Assembly: GCA_017445755.1 (NCBI GenBank)
Contig: JAFSSE010000024.1
Span: 21,631-85,630 of the forward strand
DNA: 64,000 nucleotides
Reading direction: 5' to 3'
DNA from: Bacteroidales bacterium
GTDB lineage: Bacteria; Bacteroidota; Bacteroidia; Bacteroidales; UBA932
Shown: in pieces, positions 1 through 8,441 of the stretch
Layout of the letters: the number at the start of each line of letters is the position of its first letter
Numbering within the stretch: the first letter of the stretch is position 1
The notes under the pieces: generated by a model
What the model saw: the letters and a program-made list of their open reading frames with translations, nothing else
Told to the model about the DNA's origin: nothing
The model's database searches: none
Position numbers and translations under genes: made by a program

Positions 1-35
1 TCCTCTTCGAGCAGTTCGGAGCAACACGTTAGCCA

Positions 36-1073
36 ATGACCCGAAAGACGTTACTTACCCTGACCCTTCTGGTCTCCTCGCTGTCTTCATGGGCCGCTCC
101 GGAGCCGATTATCGACTCCCTTCGCCATGTTTACGGCCGGGAGAGCGTACGGACCTCCCAGAATACGGGAACGCCCTACGCAGATACCCTCGATACCGGT
201 AATCCCGACGTGAAACTCGTCCTGTATAACAACGGGACATGGAAATACGCCCGGGACCCGAAGGCCCTCGCCGACGAAAAGGTCTTTACCGAGTACTGGG
301 ATACCGAAACCACGAACCCTTACCGGAGCGAGAATGTCCAGCCCGGAGACCTCCATCTCTGGATTGTCGATACCCTCGATTCCTACTGCTGCCCCCGTTA
401 TGGAAGGATCTCTTCCAAATTCGGTTACCGCCACGGCCGGGCCCATCAGGGAATTGACCTTCCCTACCCTGTCGGGACGCCGGTCTTTGCCGCATTCGAC
501 GGCAAGGTACGCTACTCCCAGCATGTCGGAGGATACGGAAACCTCGTGATCATCCGTCATGCAAACGGGCTGGAGACCTATTACGGCCACCTTTCTCGCA
601 GTCTGGTTGAGCCGGGACAATGGGTCCACGCCGGCGACACCATTGCCCTCGGAGGCAACACCGGCCGGTCTACAGGCCCCCATCTCCACTTTGAGACCCG
701 CTATCGCGGCTATGCCTTCGACCCTTCGTGGCTGATAGATTTCGAGACCGGAACCCTCCGACACCGGATGCTCCACATCCGGAGCTGGTACTTCAACCCG
801 TCCCAGAAATATGTCCAGGACGTGGACGACGAGGACGCCATCTGGGAAGGTGACGAAAAGGCCCGCATAGAAAAGGAAGAGAGGGAGAAACAGCTGGCGG
901 CGGAACGGGAGCGTGCTGCCCAGGCCGCCATGCGCTGGCATACAATAAAGAAAGGAGACACGCTCTCCGGCCTCGCCGTGAAATACCACACTTCCGTCTC
1001 CACCCTCTGCCGTCTCAACGGCATCAAACCCACAACTACACTCCAGATAGGGAGGAAATTAAGAGTACGATGA
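36..1073 (+). CDS. Secreted M23 metallopeptidase with C-terminal LysM
   Basis: Predicted cell-wall endopeptidase that cuts peptidoglycan cross-bridges in the periplasm. An N-terminal signal peptide (about residues 1-21) is followed by an unassigned region, then an M23 domain (about 120-235) with the zinc-binding pattern HQGID (His137, Asp141) and GPHLHFE (His216, His218). A charged Glu/Arg/Lys helix (about 270-300) leads to a single LysM domain at 301-345, which should bind glycan. The ATG at 36 is the only start that leaves the signal peptide at the N-terminus; only 35 bases of upstream sequence are available, so its promoter is not visible. It overlaps the next gene by an ATGA junction, so the two are co-transcribed. 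Confidence 0.9.
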   Translation: MTRKTLLTLTLLVSSLSSWAAPEPIIDSLRHVYGRESVRTSQNTGTPYADTLDTGNPDVKLVLYNNGTWKYARDPKALADEKVFTEYWDTETTNPYRSENVQPGDLHLWIVDTLDSYCCPRYGRISSKFGYRHGRAHQGIDLPYPVGTPVFAAFDGKVRYSQHVGGYGNLVIIRHANGLETYYGHLSRSLVEPGQWVHAGDTIALGGNTGRSTGPHLHFETRYRGYAFDPSWLIDFETGTLRHRMLHIRSWYFNPSQKYVQDVDDEDAIWEGDEKARIEKEEREKQLAAERERAAQAAMRWHTIKKGDTLSGLAVKYHTSVSTLCRLNGIKPTTTLQIGRKLRVR

Positions 1074-2203
1074 AAAAAATCCTATCCCTCGCGGCCGCAT
1101 TTGCAGCCGCCCTTACCCTGACGGCCCAGGATCTTCCCCGGGAAATCTATTCCGGCAGCTGGAATTCCGGCCACGTCCAGGGCGCCGTTGTCGACGCCGC
1201 CCGGGAGTATGTCTATTTTTCATTCACTGACATGATTGTGAAAACGGACATGAACGGAAAGGTCGTCGGGACAGTAACCGGCCTGCTCGGCCACCTCGGC
1301 TGCCTCGACTACAACGAAGAGGACGGGCTGATTTATGGCTCACTCGAATACAAGGACGACGTAATCGGACAGGGTATTCTTAAAAGGAATAAATCCGACC
1401 TCCAGTACGAGAATACCTTCTACATCGCCATCATTGACGGAAAGAAAATAGTCCGGGAGAACATGGACGCCCTGAAAGACGGGATTGTCACCTGCGTGAA
1501 CCTCCCCTCCGTAGTCGCCGACTACGAGGGCCATGTAACGGTTGACGGGAAGGAGCTCCCCCACCGCCTCGGCTGCAGCGGCATCGACGGCGTCAGCTTC
1601 GGTCCCGAATTCGGGAAAAAGGGCGGGAAGAACTATCTGATGGTCTGCTACGGAATATATGGGGACAATGACAGGAGCGACAACGACTACCAGGTCATCC
1701 TCGAATACGACACCTCGAAGTGGATGAAGAAATATGCCAAGCCCCTCGAGGTCGGGAACCTCCACCGACAGGGCCCCGCAAAGCCCCGGAAATGCTTCTA
1801 CGCATTTACCGGAAACACTACCTGGGGTATCCAGAACCTGGAATACGACCCCTCTACCGGCTACTGGTTCATGGCGGCTTATAAAGGCAAGAAGCCCCAA
1901 TACCCGAACTATACCCTCTTCGCCGTGGACGGGGCTTCAAAGCCCGTCAAACAGAAGCTTGAGGGCGTTCCATATGTCCGGAAAGGGCTTGTCGTCCCGC
2001 TCGCCGACGCGGGGAAGGAGCACAAGGAAAGCGGAGTCCGCGGCTGGCGCTTCAAATACGGAGCCACCGGAATCATCTCAATGGGTAACGGACTCTTCTA
2101 CTTCTCCGAAAACTCCAAGACTCCGGAAAAGCTGCAGCAGACGACCCTCCGCCTCTACCGCTTCACCGGAGCTTCGGACGCTCCCTTCGTCCCGGTGGAA
2201 TAA
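1070..2203 (+). CDS. Secreted protein of unknown function, propeller-like
   Basis: No family is recognised with certainty. The 377-residue product begins with a clear signal peptide (about 1-19, ending in LTAQ). The rest is rich in beta-strand turns with spaced Gly-Asp/Asn motifs, which suggests a beta-propeller or similar repeat fold. It has no lipobox and no membrane segment beyond the signal. Its start codon overlaps the stop of the M23 peptidase (ATGA), so it is translationally coupled to it and may act in the same periplasmic process. It ends base-to-base against the convergent lipoprotein gene. Confidence 0.75.
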   Translation: MKKILSLAAAFAAALTLTAQDLPREIYSGSWNSGHVQGAVVDAAREYVYFSFTDMIVKTDMNGKVVGTVTGLLGHLGCLDYNEEDGLIYGSLEYKDDVIGQGILKRNKSDLQYENTFYIAIIDGKKIVRENMDALKDGIVTCVNLPSVVADYEGHVTVDGKELPHRLGCSGIDGVSFGPEFGKKGGKNYLMVCYGIYGDNDRSDNDYQVILEYDTSKWMKKYAKPLEVGNLHRQGPAKPRKCFYAFTGNTTWGIQNLEYDPSTGYWFMAAYKGKKPQYPNYTLFAVDGASKPVKQKLEGVPYVRKGLVVPLADAGKEHKESGVRGWRFKYGATGIISMGNGLFYFSENSKTPEKLQQTTLRLYRFTGASDAPFVPVE

Positions 2204-3067
2204 CTATTTCAGCGAGAAACGGTACAGGGTTGAATGGCGGGGCGCCTTTTTCTTGTGGAAGACCACATAGAGCCAGTCGCCCTTCCTTACGAGTCCTTCT
2301 GGCTCGAGGCCGAGATCCGTCACTTCCTTGGACAAAAGTATCTCCTTCTTTTTCAGGTCAGCCACATGGATATACTCCTTATGGGGCGGATACCCGTCCG
2401 GAAGGAAGGCATAGCGGCCGTCCACAAAGCTCCCCTGCCAGATATTGATTTCGTCCTCGAAACGTATCTCATCGATGACGTCGGCTTCACGGAGATGGAC
2501 TTCACCGCTGCCGTCCGAATCGGCGAGGGAAGGCATACGGAACTTTTTCAGGAGTTTGAATGAACCGTTCTTCCCGCCATAGGTGTAAATAAACCCGTTT
2601 CCAAGGTCGGGAGCCCAGTCAAAAGAGCCAGGATAATCCCCGTTTTCATTGTCGAAATAAATCTTCTGGACTATCCTCGCGCTGTCCCTGCCAAGATCCG
2701 TGACAAAGCAGGCGTGGGTGCCGCGGCACTCAGAGATATACAGGAGGGGGAAAAGGGCGTCTTCGCTGCTCTTTTCCAGACCGAAGAAGGCGTTGTTGCA
2801 GTGGGACTCGTTGCCGGAAAGCTTATAGCTTGCCCAGAGGGACTTGCCGTCCATGTCGAAGATGCAGCACTGGCCCTTGTCATGGACGACTACGGCATAG
2901 TTCTCCCACATGGCAAAGCCCTGGGTCGAACCCTTCACCTCGACGCTGTCGGGGGTCCAATCTGCAAAATCAACGACTAATTCCTCTTTGAGCGAAGGAT
3001 TGAAGCGGCACGAAGTAACCGGAAGCAGCGCCAAAGCGGCGGCGGCAGAAAGAATAAAACGGTTCAT
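2204..3067 (-). CDS. Lipoprotein, TolB-like/6-bladed propeller type
   Basis: A 287-residue predicted lipoprotein. The lipobox LPVTSC puts the anchored Cys at residue 20. The mature part looks like a beta-propeller of the kind common in Bacteroidota lipoproteins: repeated short strands with Trp/Tyr and Gly-Asp turns, and a late segment reading GLVRKGDWLYVVF. It lies 12 bases after the GH97 gene and is probably the last gene of the starch operon. No catalytic motif is seen, so a substrate-binding or structural role is only inferred. Confidence 0.7.
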   Translation of the reverse strand: MNRFILSAAAALALLPVTSCRFNPSLKEELVVDFADWTPDSVEVKGSTQGFAMWENYAVVVHDKGQCCIFDMDGKSLWASYKLSGNESHCNNAFFGLEKSSEDALFPLLYISECRGTHACFVTDLGRDSARIVQKIYFDNENGDYPGSFDWAPDLGNGFIYTYGGKNGSFKLLKKFRMPSLADSDGSGEVHLREADVIDEIRFEDEINIWQGSFVDGRYAFLPDGYPPHKEYIHVADLKKKEILLSKEVTDLGLEPEGLVRKGDWLYVVFHKKKAPRHSTLYRFSLK

Positions 3068-3079
3068 ATCGGATTATGT

Positions 3080-5239
3080 CTAATAAGTCAAACAATTATT
3101 TTTGCGGAGTGTAAGGCCGAAGCCGCCGGAGCGGGCCATCCTGATTGTAAGCGAATCGGAAGCACTTACTGTGCTGCGGGTTATGACGTAGGACTGCGGG
3201 GCGGTTTCAAAGTCCGCATCCGGGGCGTCGGCATAAAGCGTCGCCTCATATGTCCTTCCCTCCTCCAGGAAGTCGAGCGGGAAGGTCACTACCCTCTCGT
3301 TCTCATCCGTCACCCCGCCTACAAACCAGACTCCCGGCTCTCTCTTCGACTCGCGGGCCGTAACGATATGGCTGCCGGGCTCGGCAAGAAGATACCGGCT
3401 CTGAAGCCAATCTACGTCAACATCCTTAATAAACTGGAACGCATCCATGAATCTCTCATAATGCTCCGGCAGGTCCGCAGCCATCTGCAGCGGGGAATAC
3501 ATCACTACGTAAAGTCCAAGCTGGTTTCCAATGGTATGGCGCATCCTGGAGTGATCTCCGGGATTGAGCTTCGACATATCCTGCTCGAAAATACCGGGAG
3601 TGTAGTCCATCGGACCGCCCTGGAGCCGTGTGAAAGGAAGAATTGTCGTATGGCCGGGGTTTATTCCCGCCCGGTACTCCGTTCCCATGGCGGACTCGTT
3701 GCCGATAAGATTCGGCCATGTCCGGCAAAGGCCTGTCGGACGAACCGCCTCATGGGCATTGACCATTATATGGTGCTTTGCGGCCTCTTTGATGGCAAAA
3801 AGATAATGGTTTATCAGCGGCTGGCTGTAGTGGTGCTCTCCATAAGGAATGATATTCCCGACATAGCCGCTCTTAACCGCGTCATAACCATATTTGTTCA
3901 TAAGGTCATAGGCCTTCTCCATGTGACGCTCGTAGTTCTGGGTCGAAGAGGAAGTCTCATGGTGCATGATAAGCCGGATCCCCTTGAGATGGGCATAGCT
4001 GTTCAAGGACTCGATGTCGAAATCCGGATAAGGGGTCACAAAATCGAACACATAGTCCTTCTGCTTCCCGAACCAGTCCTCCCAGCCCTCATTCCATCCC
4101 TCGACCAGAAGGGCGTCGAATCCATGTGCCGCGGCAAAGTCTATATAGCGGCGGACATTGTCGGTATTCGCCCCGTGGCGACCATGGGGATTGAGTTTTC
4201 GGTAGTCTGTCTTCCCGAGCTGGACGGATGGGACGTCGTACGTGTAGGACCACTCTGACTTTCCCGTAATCATCTCCCACCAGACCCCCATATACTTCAC
4301 CGGATGGATCCAGCTGACATCTTCTATGGCACATGGTTCATTGAGATTCAGAATGAGCCGGGACGAGAGTACCTTTCTGGCGTCATCCACGGCCATAACC
4401 GTCCTCCAGGGGGTCACGCATGGGGCCTGCATCCGACCTTTGACCCCTTCGGCATCCGGGGTCAGCCAAATCCGGAAAACCATTTTCTTATCATCCAGAT
4501 CGAGGTTCGCGGTCGGGTAATTGACTACCGCCGCCTCATGGATGTTGACATAGAGCCCCGAGCCGGTCTTCATCTGGAGCGAAGTCTGGACCCCTGTATC
4601 GGAAAAACCCGACTGGGAGGCATTCCCAAGGCGCATTGCCCTCGAACGGCTCCGGATCTCGCTGAGGCGGCTTTCGGTATAATTGTATTCCTGGGTGTCA
4701 TAGTCTCCGCTGATCCACCAGCAAAGGTGGTCCCCGGTCATTGCAAATTCCGTCAGCTCTTCCTTTATGTTAAAATAAGAAAGCTTGTTCTCCCCCGGAA
4801 ATTCATATCGAAAGCCGAGCCCTTCGTCATAAAGACGGAAGACCACCCTCATTATTGCGCCATCATCCTTGTCGAAAGTCAGGGACATCTCGTTAAAGTG
4901 ATTCCGGATCTCTCTCTCCTCCCCCCAGACCGGGTTCCAGGTCTCATCGGTTTCCTCCGGAGGAGCAACCGACAAAAGTTGGAATCCCTCCTTCAGGTTA
5001 CTCCCGTCCATAAGGTCGAAACCAAGCTTTGAAGGGAGTACTACCGGCTCTCCGCCCCGGTCAAGGGCATAAAACGGCTCCCCCTTCGAGGTTAAGCCGA
5101 CACGGACGGAAAGGGCGCCGTCGGGGCTTTTCATGGACAGGATATCCGAAAAAACGACGGAGCGGGACCCGCAGCCGGAAAAGATAATCAGAGCTGCGAG
5201 GGACATGATATTAAGGAAAAGACGGCGTGGATTCATCAT
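3080..5239 (-). CDS. susB: GH97 alpha-glucosidase, SusB-like
   Basis: Releases glucose from maltooligosaccharides in the periplasm. The 719-residue protein has a lipobox-like SGC (Cys23), the GH97 N-terminal beta-sandwich, a TIM barrel (about 300-600) and a C-terminal beta domain. The catalytic pattern is that of inverting GH97 enzymes such as Bacteroides SusB: HHET (Glu428), NAHE (Glu497), GNES (Glu515) and TEYRAG (Glu521). The spacing of the last three matches SusB Glu508, Glu526 and Glu532, so Glu521 is the expected general acid, Glu428/Glu497 the base pair and Glu515 a calcium ligand. The start overlaps the upstream acyltransferase gene by four bases. Confidence 0.93.
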   Translation of the reverse strand: MMNPRRLFLNIMSLAALIIFSGCGSRSVVFSDILSMKSPDGALSVRVGLTSKGEPFYALDRGGEPVVLPSKLGFDLMDGSNLKEGFQLLSVAPPEETDETWNPVWGEEREIRNHFNEMSLTFDKDDGAIMRVVFRLYDEGLGFRYEFPGENKLSYFNIKEELTEFAMTGDHLCWWISGDYDTQEYNYTESRLSEIRSRSRAMRLGNASQSGFSDTGVQTSLQMKTGSGLYVNIHEAAVVNYPTANLDLDDKKMVFRIWLTPDAEGVKGRMQAPCVTPWRTVMAVDDARKVLSSRLILNLNEPCAIEDVSWIHPVKYMGVWWEMITGKSEWSYTYDVPSVQLGKTDYRKLNPHGRHGANTDNVRRYIDFAAAHGFDALLVEGWNEGWEDWFGKQKDYVFDFVTPYPDFDIESLNSYAHLKGIRLIMHHETSSSTQNYERHMEKAYDLMNKYGYDAVKSGYVGNIIPYGEHHYSQPLINHYLFAIKEAAKHHIMVNAHEAVRPTGLCRTWPNLIGNESAMGTEYRAGINPGHTTILPFTRLQGGPMDYTPGIFEQDMSKLNPGDHSRMRHTIGNQLGLYVVMYSPLQMAADLPEHYERFMDAFQFIKDVDVDWLQSRYLLAEPGSHIVTARESKREPGVWFVGGVTDENERVVTFPLDFLEEGRTYEATLYADAPDADFETAPQSYVITRSTVSASDSLTIRMARSGGFGLTLRKNNCLTY

Positions 5240-6207
5240 CGGATGTCTTCAGAAACAGGTTTCAACAGGGCGGACCACTCATATACGGCCGAATAGGAGA
5301 AGAAGAAAAGGATAAACAGCGGAGCTGCAATCCACCATTTCATAGAAAGGAAGAGGACAAGGGCCCAGAAAAGCACCATCAGAGGAGTCAGGACAAGCTT
5401 GATGAAAAAGCGGATGCTGTTCCCGAAGGCCTTGTCCTTCAGTTTGTTGCAAATAATCTCTGAAACAATCCACATCGGAGCCGAAAGGATTGCGGCAAGA
5501 AGGGCCAGCGGGGAGGTAAGAACGGCAAGAAGCAGCTTTTTCCTGCTCTTTTCCGGTCTGAATACGAGTTCCTGAATCCTGGAACGGAGCTCTGTGTTGA
5601 ACGCGGAAAGAAGAGCCGCATCGTCGAGAAGGGCGTGGTCTTCCAGAAAGGCGTTGACGTCAATCGGCGCCCCGTAACGGAGGGTACAGCGGTTCCGGAA
5701 GCGGAAAAAGCCGTCATAAGATAGCCCGGCAGGGACGACAATGGTCGGCCGCTTTTCAGCGGAAGCCCTGGCGATCCTCAAAAGTCCTTTCCGGAGCGGG
5801 TCAACAGCGTATCCTGGCGTATGGTGCCCCTCCGGAAACATACAGAATGGGACCCCGGCGGCGAGGGTATCATCGACTTCCCGGTATATCCCCGCAAAGC
5901 GTCTCTGGACAGCGAGTCCGTCGCGGAGACGGGCCATTGGGAGGATTTTCAGGAAACGGAGCACCCTTTCCAAAAGGGGCTTTACGAAAAGGTCCGCACG
6001 GGCCCCGAAAACAAAGGAGTCCGGATCGGACTGAAGGACGACGAGAGCGTCCATGAGGGTATTGCAATGGTTAGGGGTTATTATTACGGCCCCGCCCCTC
6101 GGAAAGCTTCCCTCAACGGCCAGAGAGCGGAAACTCTTCCGGGTACAGTAATCCACATAAGGCCTCAGAAAGGCGTACAGAGAGTCATGTGCCCAGATAT
6201 CAGCCAT
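5236..6207 (-). CDS. 1-acyl-glycerol-3-phosphate acyltransferase family protein
   Basis: A PlsC/LPLAT-type acyltransferase of 323 residues. The family motif NHxxxxD is present as NHCNTLMD and the acyl-acceptor motif as FPEGHHTPG. Two or three hydrophobic segments near the C-terminus (about 225-305) suggest anchoring to the inner membrane. It would transfer fatty acyl groups to a lysophospholipid-like acceptor; the exact acceptor cannot be told. It overlaps the BASS gene by 8 bases and GH97 by 4 bases, so it is locked into the starch operon although its function looks unrelated. Confidence 0.85.
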   Translation of the reverse strand: MADIWAHDSLYAFLRPYVDYCTRKSFRSLAVEGSFPRGGAVIITPNHCNTLMDALVVLQSDPDSFVFGARADLFVKPLLERVLRFLKILPMARLRDGLAVQRRFAGIYREVDDTLAAGVPFCMFPEGHHTPGYAVDPLRKGLLRIARASAEKRPTIVVPAGLSYDGFFRFRNRCTLRYGAPIDVNAFLEDHALLDDAALLSAFNTELRSRIQELVFRPEKSRKKLLLAVLTSPLALLAAILSAPMWIVSEIICNKLKDKAFGNSIRFFIKLVLTPLMVLFWALVLFLSMKWWIAAPLFILFFFSYSAVYEWSALLKPVSEDIR

Positions 6208-7147
6208 TCTTCCTGCTGCGGTTGAAAATCGTAGCTACGATAAGGCCGGAAACAATGTGCCAGATTCCCCACCAGGCGGTAATTACCAGCATGCCCCCGT
6301 GCGGCGGGAAGCCGGCAAAGAGCGAGGTCCCGAGCATAAGGGCGAGACCAAGGCCTGAATTCTGGATACCGGTTTCAATAGTAAGGGTACGGCGGTCGCG
6401 GAAGGGCACCTTGAAGACCGTTCCGACCCCGAAACCTATGGAAAGGGCCAGGAGATTATGGATAAACACCACCAGGAAAATATACTTTACGCAGCGGAGG
6501 AAGGCATCCATGTTGCTGCTGAAAGACAGGATAACCATCGCAATGAAAAAGAGGATGGAAACCCACTGGAGGGGCTTTTTAAGGGCGTTCGCAACCTTCG
6601 GCAGGAAGTGGGAGGTCAGGATTCCGAGGGTAAGGGGAATACCGAGAAGGATAAAAATCGTCTTGAATACATCCCAGAGCGGAATCACCAGGGTCGGAAC
6701 CTCGGCGGCGACATTTGCGGTATTCAGATAGATATTGCCCCAGAACCAGAAGTTGAAAGGGGTCATGAATATCGCGAGTGCAGTCGAAATCGCCGTAAGC
6801 GAGACTGAGAGCTCGATATTTGCCTTGCCGAGGGAGGACATGAAATTCGAAATATTCCCGCCCGGGCAGGCCGCGACCAGTATCATGCCGAGGCCCATCA
6901 TCGGGGAAATGGATTTCCCGAGGATAATGGCGAGAAGACAGGTGAAGGCCGGCAGCAGAATAAGCTGGCAGCACATCCCGAGAAGCACTGATTTGGGTTT
7001 CCGGAAGACGTCCACAAAAATCTTCGGCTGGATGCCGAGGGCGACGCCGAACATCACGAAGGCGAGAACGATATTGATGGTGTTCATCCCACCCGCGTTT
7101 AGCTGGACCTGGATGCTGTCGATTGCAGCTGCTGTTTCCTGAGTCAT
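6200..7147 (-). CDS. BASS-family (bile acid:sodium symporter-like) transporter
   Basis: A 315-residue integral membrane protein with about nine or ten hydrophobic helices of the SLC10/BASS family. Typical signatures include the Gly-rich ACPGGNISN segment and a late ETGIQNSGLGLAL segment that resembles the sodium-binding crossover region. The ATG at 7147 is preferred to the frame opening at 7195, because the longer form would overlap the upstream GH13 gene. Family members move bile acids, pantoate, keto acids and other organic anions with sodium; the substrate here is unknown. It sits inside the starch operon, which hints at an organic acid linked to sugar metabolism. Confidence 0.85.
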   Translation of the reverse strand: MTQETAAAIDSIQVQLNAGGMNTINIVLAFVMFGVALGIQPKIFVDVFRKPKSVLLGMCCQLILLPAFTCLLAIILGKSISPMMGLGMILVAACPGGNISNFMSSLGKANIELSVSLTAISTALAIFMTPFNFWFWGNIYLNTANVAAEVPTLVIPLWDVFKTIFILLGIPLTLGILTSHFLPKVANALKKPLQWVSILFFIAMVILSFSSNMDAFLRCVKYIFLVVFIHNLLALSIGFGVGTVFKVPFRDRRTLTIETGIQNSGLGLALMLGTSLFAGFPPHGGMLVITAWWGIWHIVSGLIVATIFNRSRKNG

Positions 7148-7167
7148 AGGTTTTAGAATTACGGATA

Positions 7168-8436
7168 TTACTTGCACTCGATACTGTAGCCCCACGAAGG
7201 CAGGGTCGTTCCGTCAGGAAGGACCACGGGGTCTTCTGAAATGTTGGCAACGACCGTGACGGAGTTATTCTCTACTTCACGGCGGAAGGCGAGAACACTC
7301 TCAGGATATCCCTCCAGGTATGTCAGAGGGCCTCCCTTCTCCCCCGCAGCAAGGGCCGGGTTATTATGCCTCAGGTCAACCAGTCCCTTGAAGAAGGTCG
7401 TGTAAGCATTTGACGACCAGTCGGTAACCGGATCTTTCTCAAAGAAGGCCAGCCGGCGGGAAAGGCCGATTTCCTGGCCGGTGTAAATCAGCGGCTGCCC
7501 CTTCGGAAGGGTGAAGCAGAGTAACGCCATAAGGTTCGCGGCGTCCCCCATGCGCTCGAACTCGGTCCCGGACCATGAATTCTCATCATGGTTAGAAGTA
7601 AACATCAGCCGGAAGGCCTCAGGACGGTGATTCTCAGCATCCCTTGCTATGTATTCCTTCAGGTCAGAGATACCTTTCTTCCCCTTTGCCATGTCGTTCA
7701 TCAGATGGTGGAGTTCCCAGGCGTAGGTTGCATCGAAAATGGCGGAGAGCTCAGGTTTCTCCGCTTCAGCGAGGAAATAGGCATCGGAATACTGCTTCCT
7801 GAGGTCCGGGATAATGCGTTCCCATACTTTCACGGGCATCTCCCCTGCCGCGTCACAGCGGAAACCGTCCACCCCGCGGTCAAGCCAGAATTTCATACAG
7901 TCTTCCTGGGCATCCCACACGGCCTCATTCTCATAATTCAAGCTGCGGGTATCTGTCCAGTCGTACTCATAAATGGCGTTTCCAAGGGAATCACGCTCAT
8001 AGAAGTCGGCCGGCTTTTCAGTCATCCAGACATGGTCCGGAGAGGTCTGGTTAGCAACCCAGTCGAGAATCACCTTGAAACCGGCAGCATGGGCGGCGGC
8101 GAGAAGATCGTCGAAATCCTGCTCCGTCCCGAATTCAGGATTAACCTTCTTATAGTCAGATATTGCGTAATAGGAACCGAGGGTTCCTTTCCGCTCCTCG
8201 ACGCCGATTTGATACATGGGCATAAGCCAGAGGATGTCAACTCCGAGTTCAGCAAGCCGCGGGAGCTGGGCCTCAACACCCTTGAAGGTCCCTTCGGGGG
8301 AAAACTGACGGATATTGACTTCGTACATCACAGTGTTGTAGGACCACCCCGGATGGACTAAGGGAGCTTCGGCTTTTTTTGCGCAGCCGACAAAAACAAG
8401 GAGGGCGGCAAAGGCGAGGAAGATTGATCTTTTCAT
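7168..8436 (-). CDS. GH13 alpha-amylase family lipoprotein
   Basis: A 422-residue alpha-glucan hydrolase anchored through the lipobox FVGC (Cys18). The GH13 catalytic set is complete: nucleophile Asp195 in GFRCDA, acid Glu224 in FLAEAE, and the stabilising His283-Asp284 pair in SNHDEN. It is shorter than SusG and lacks any visible carbohydrate-binding insertion, so it resembles periplasmic or surface neopullulanase/maltogenic enzymes (SusA-like role). It follows susG by 5 bases in the same operon. Exact bond preference is not predictable. Confidence 0.9.
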   Translation of the reverse strand: MKRSIFLAFAALLVFVGCAKKAEAPLVHPGWSYNTVMYEVNIRQFSPEGTFKGVEAQLPRLAELGVDILWLMPMYQIGVEERKGTLGSYYAISDYKKVNPEFGTEQDFDDLLAAAHAAGFKVILDWVANQTSPDHVWMTEKPADFYERDSLGNAIYEYDWTDTRSLNYENEAVWDAQEDCMKFWLDRGVDGFRCDAAGEMPVKVWERIIPDLRKQYSDAYFLAEAEKPELSAIFDATYAWELHHLMNDMAKGKKGISDLKEYIARDAENHRPEAFRLMFTSNHDENSWSGTEFERMGDAANLMALLCFTLPKGQPLIYTGQEIGLSRRLAFFEKDPVTDWSSNAYTTFFKGLVDLRHNNPALAAGEKGGPLTYLEGYPESVLAFRREVENNSVTVVANISEDPVVLPDGTTLPSWGYSIECK

Positions 8437-8441
8437 ATGGA

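Noticed and set aside
87-989. 300-codon minus-strand frame across the M23 peptidase gene
   Set aside because: It is the antisense shadow of a gene with a clear signal peptide, M23 motifs and LysM; the translation has no recognisable domain.
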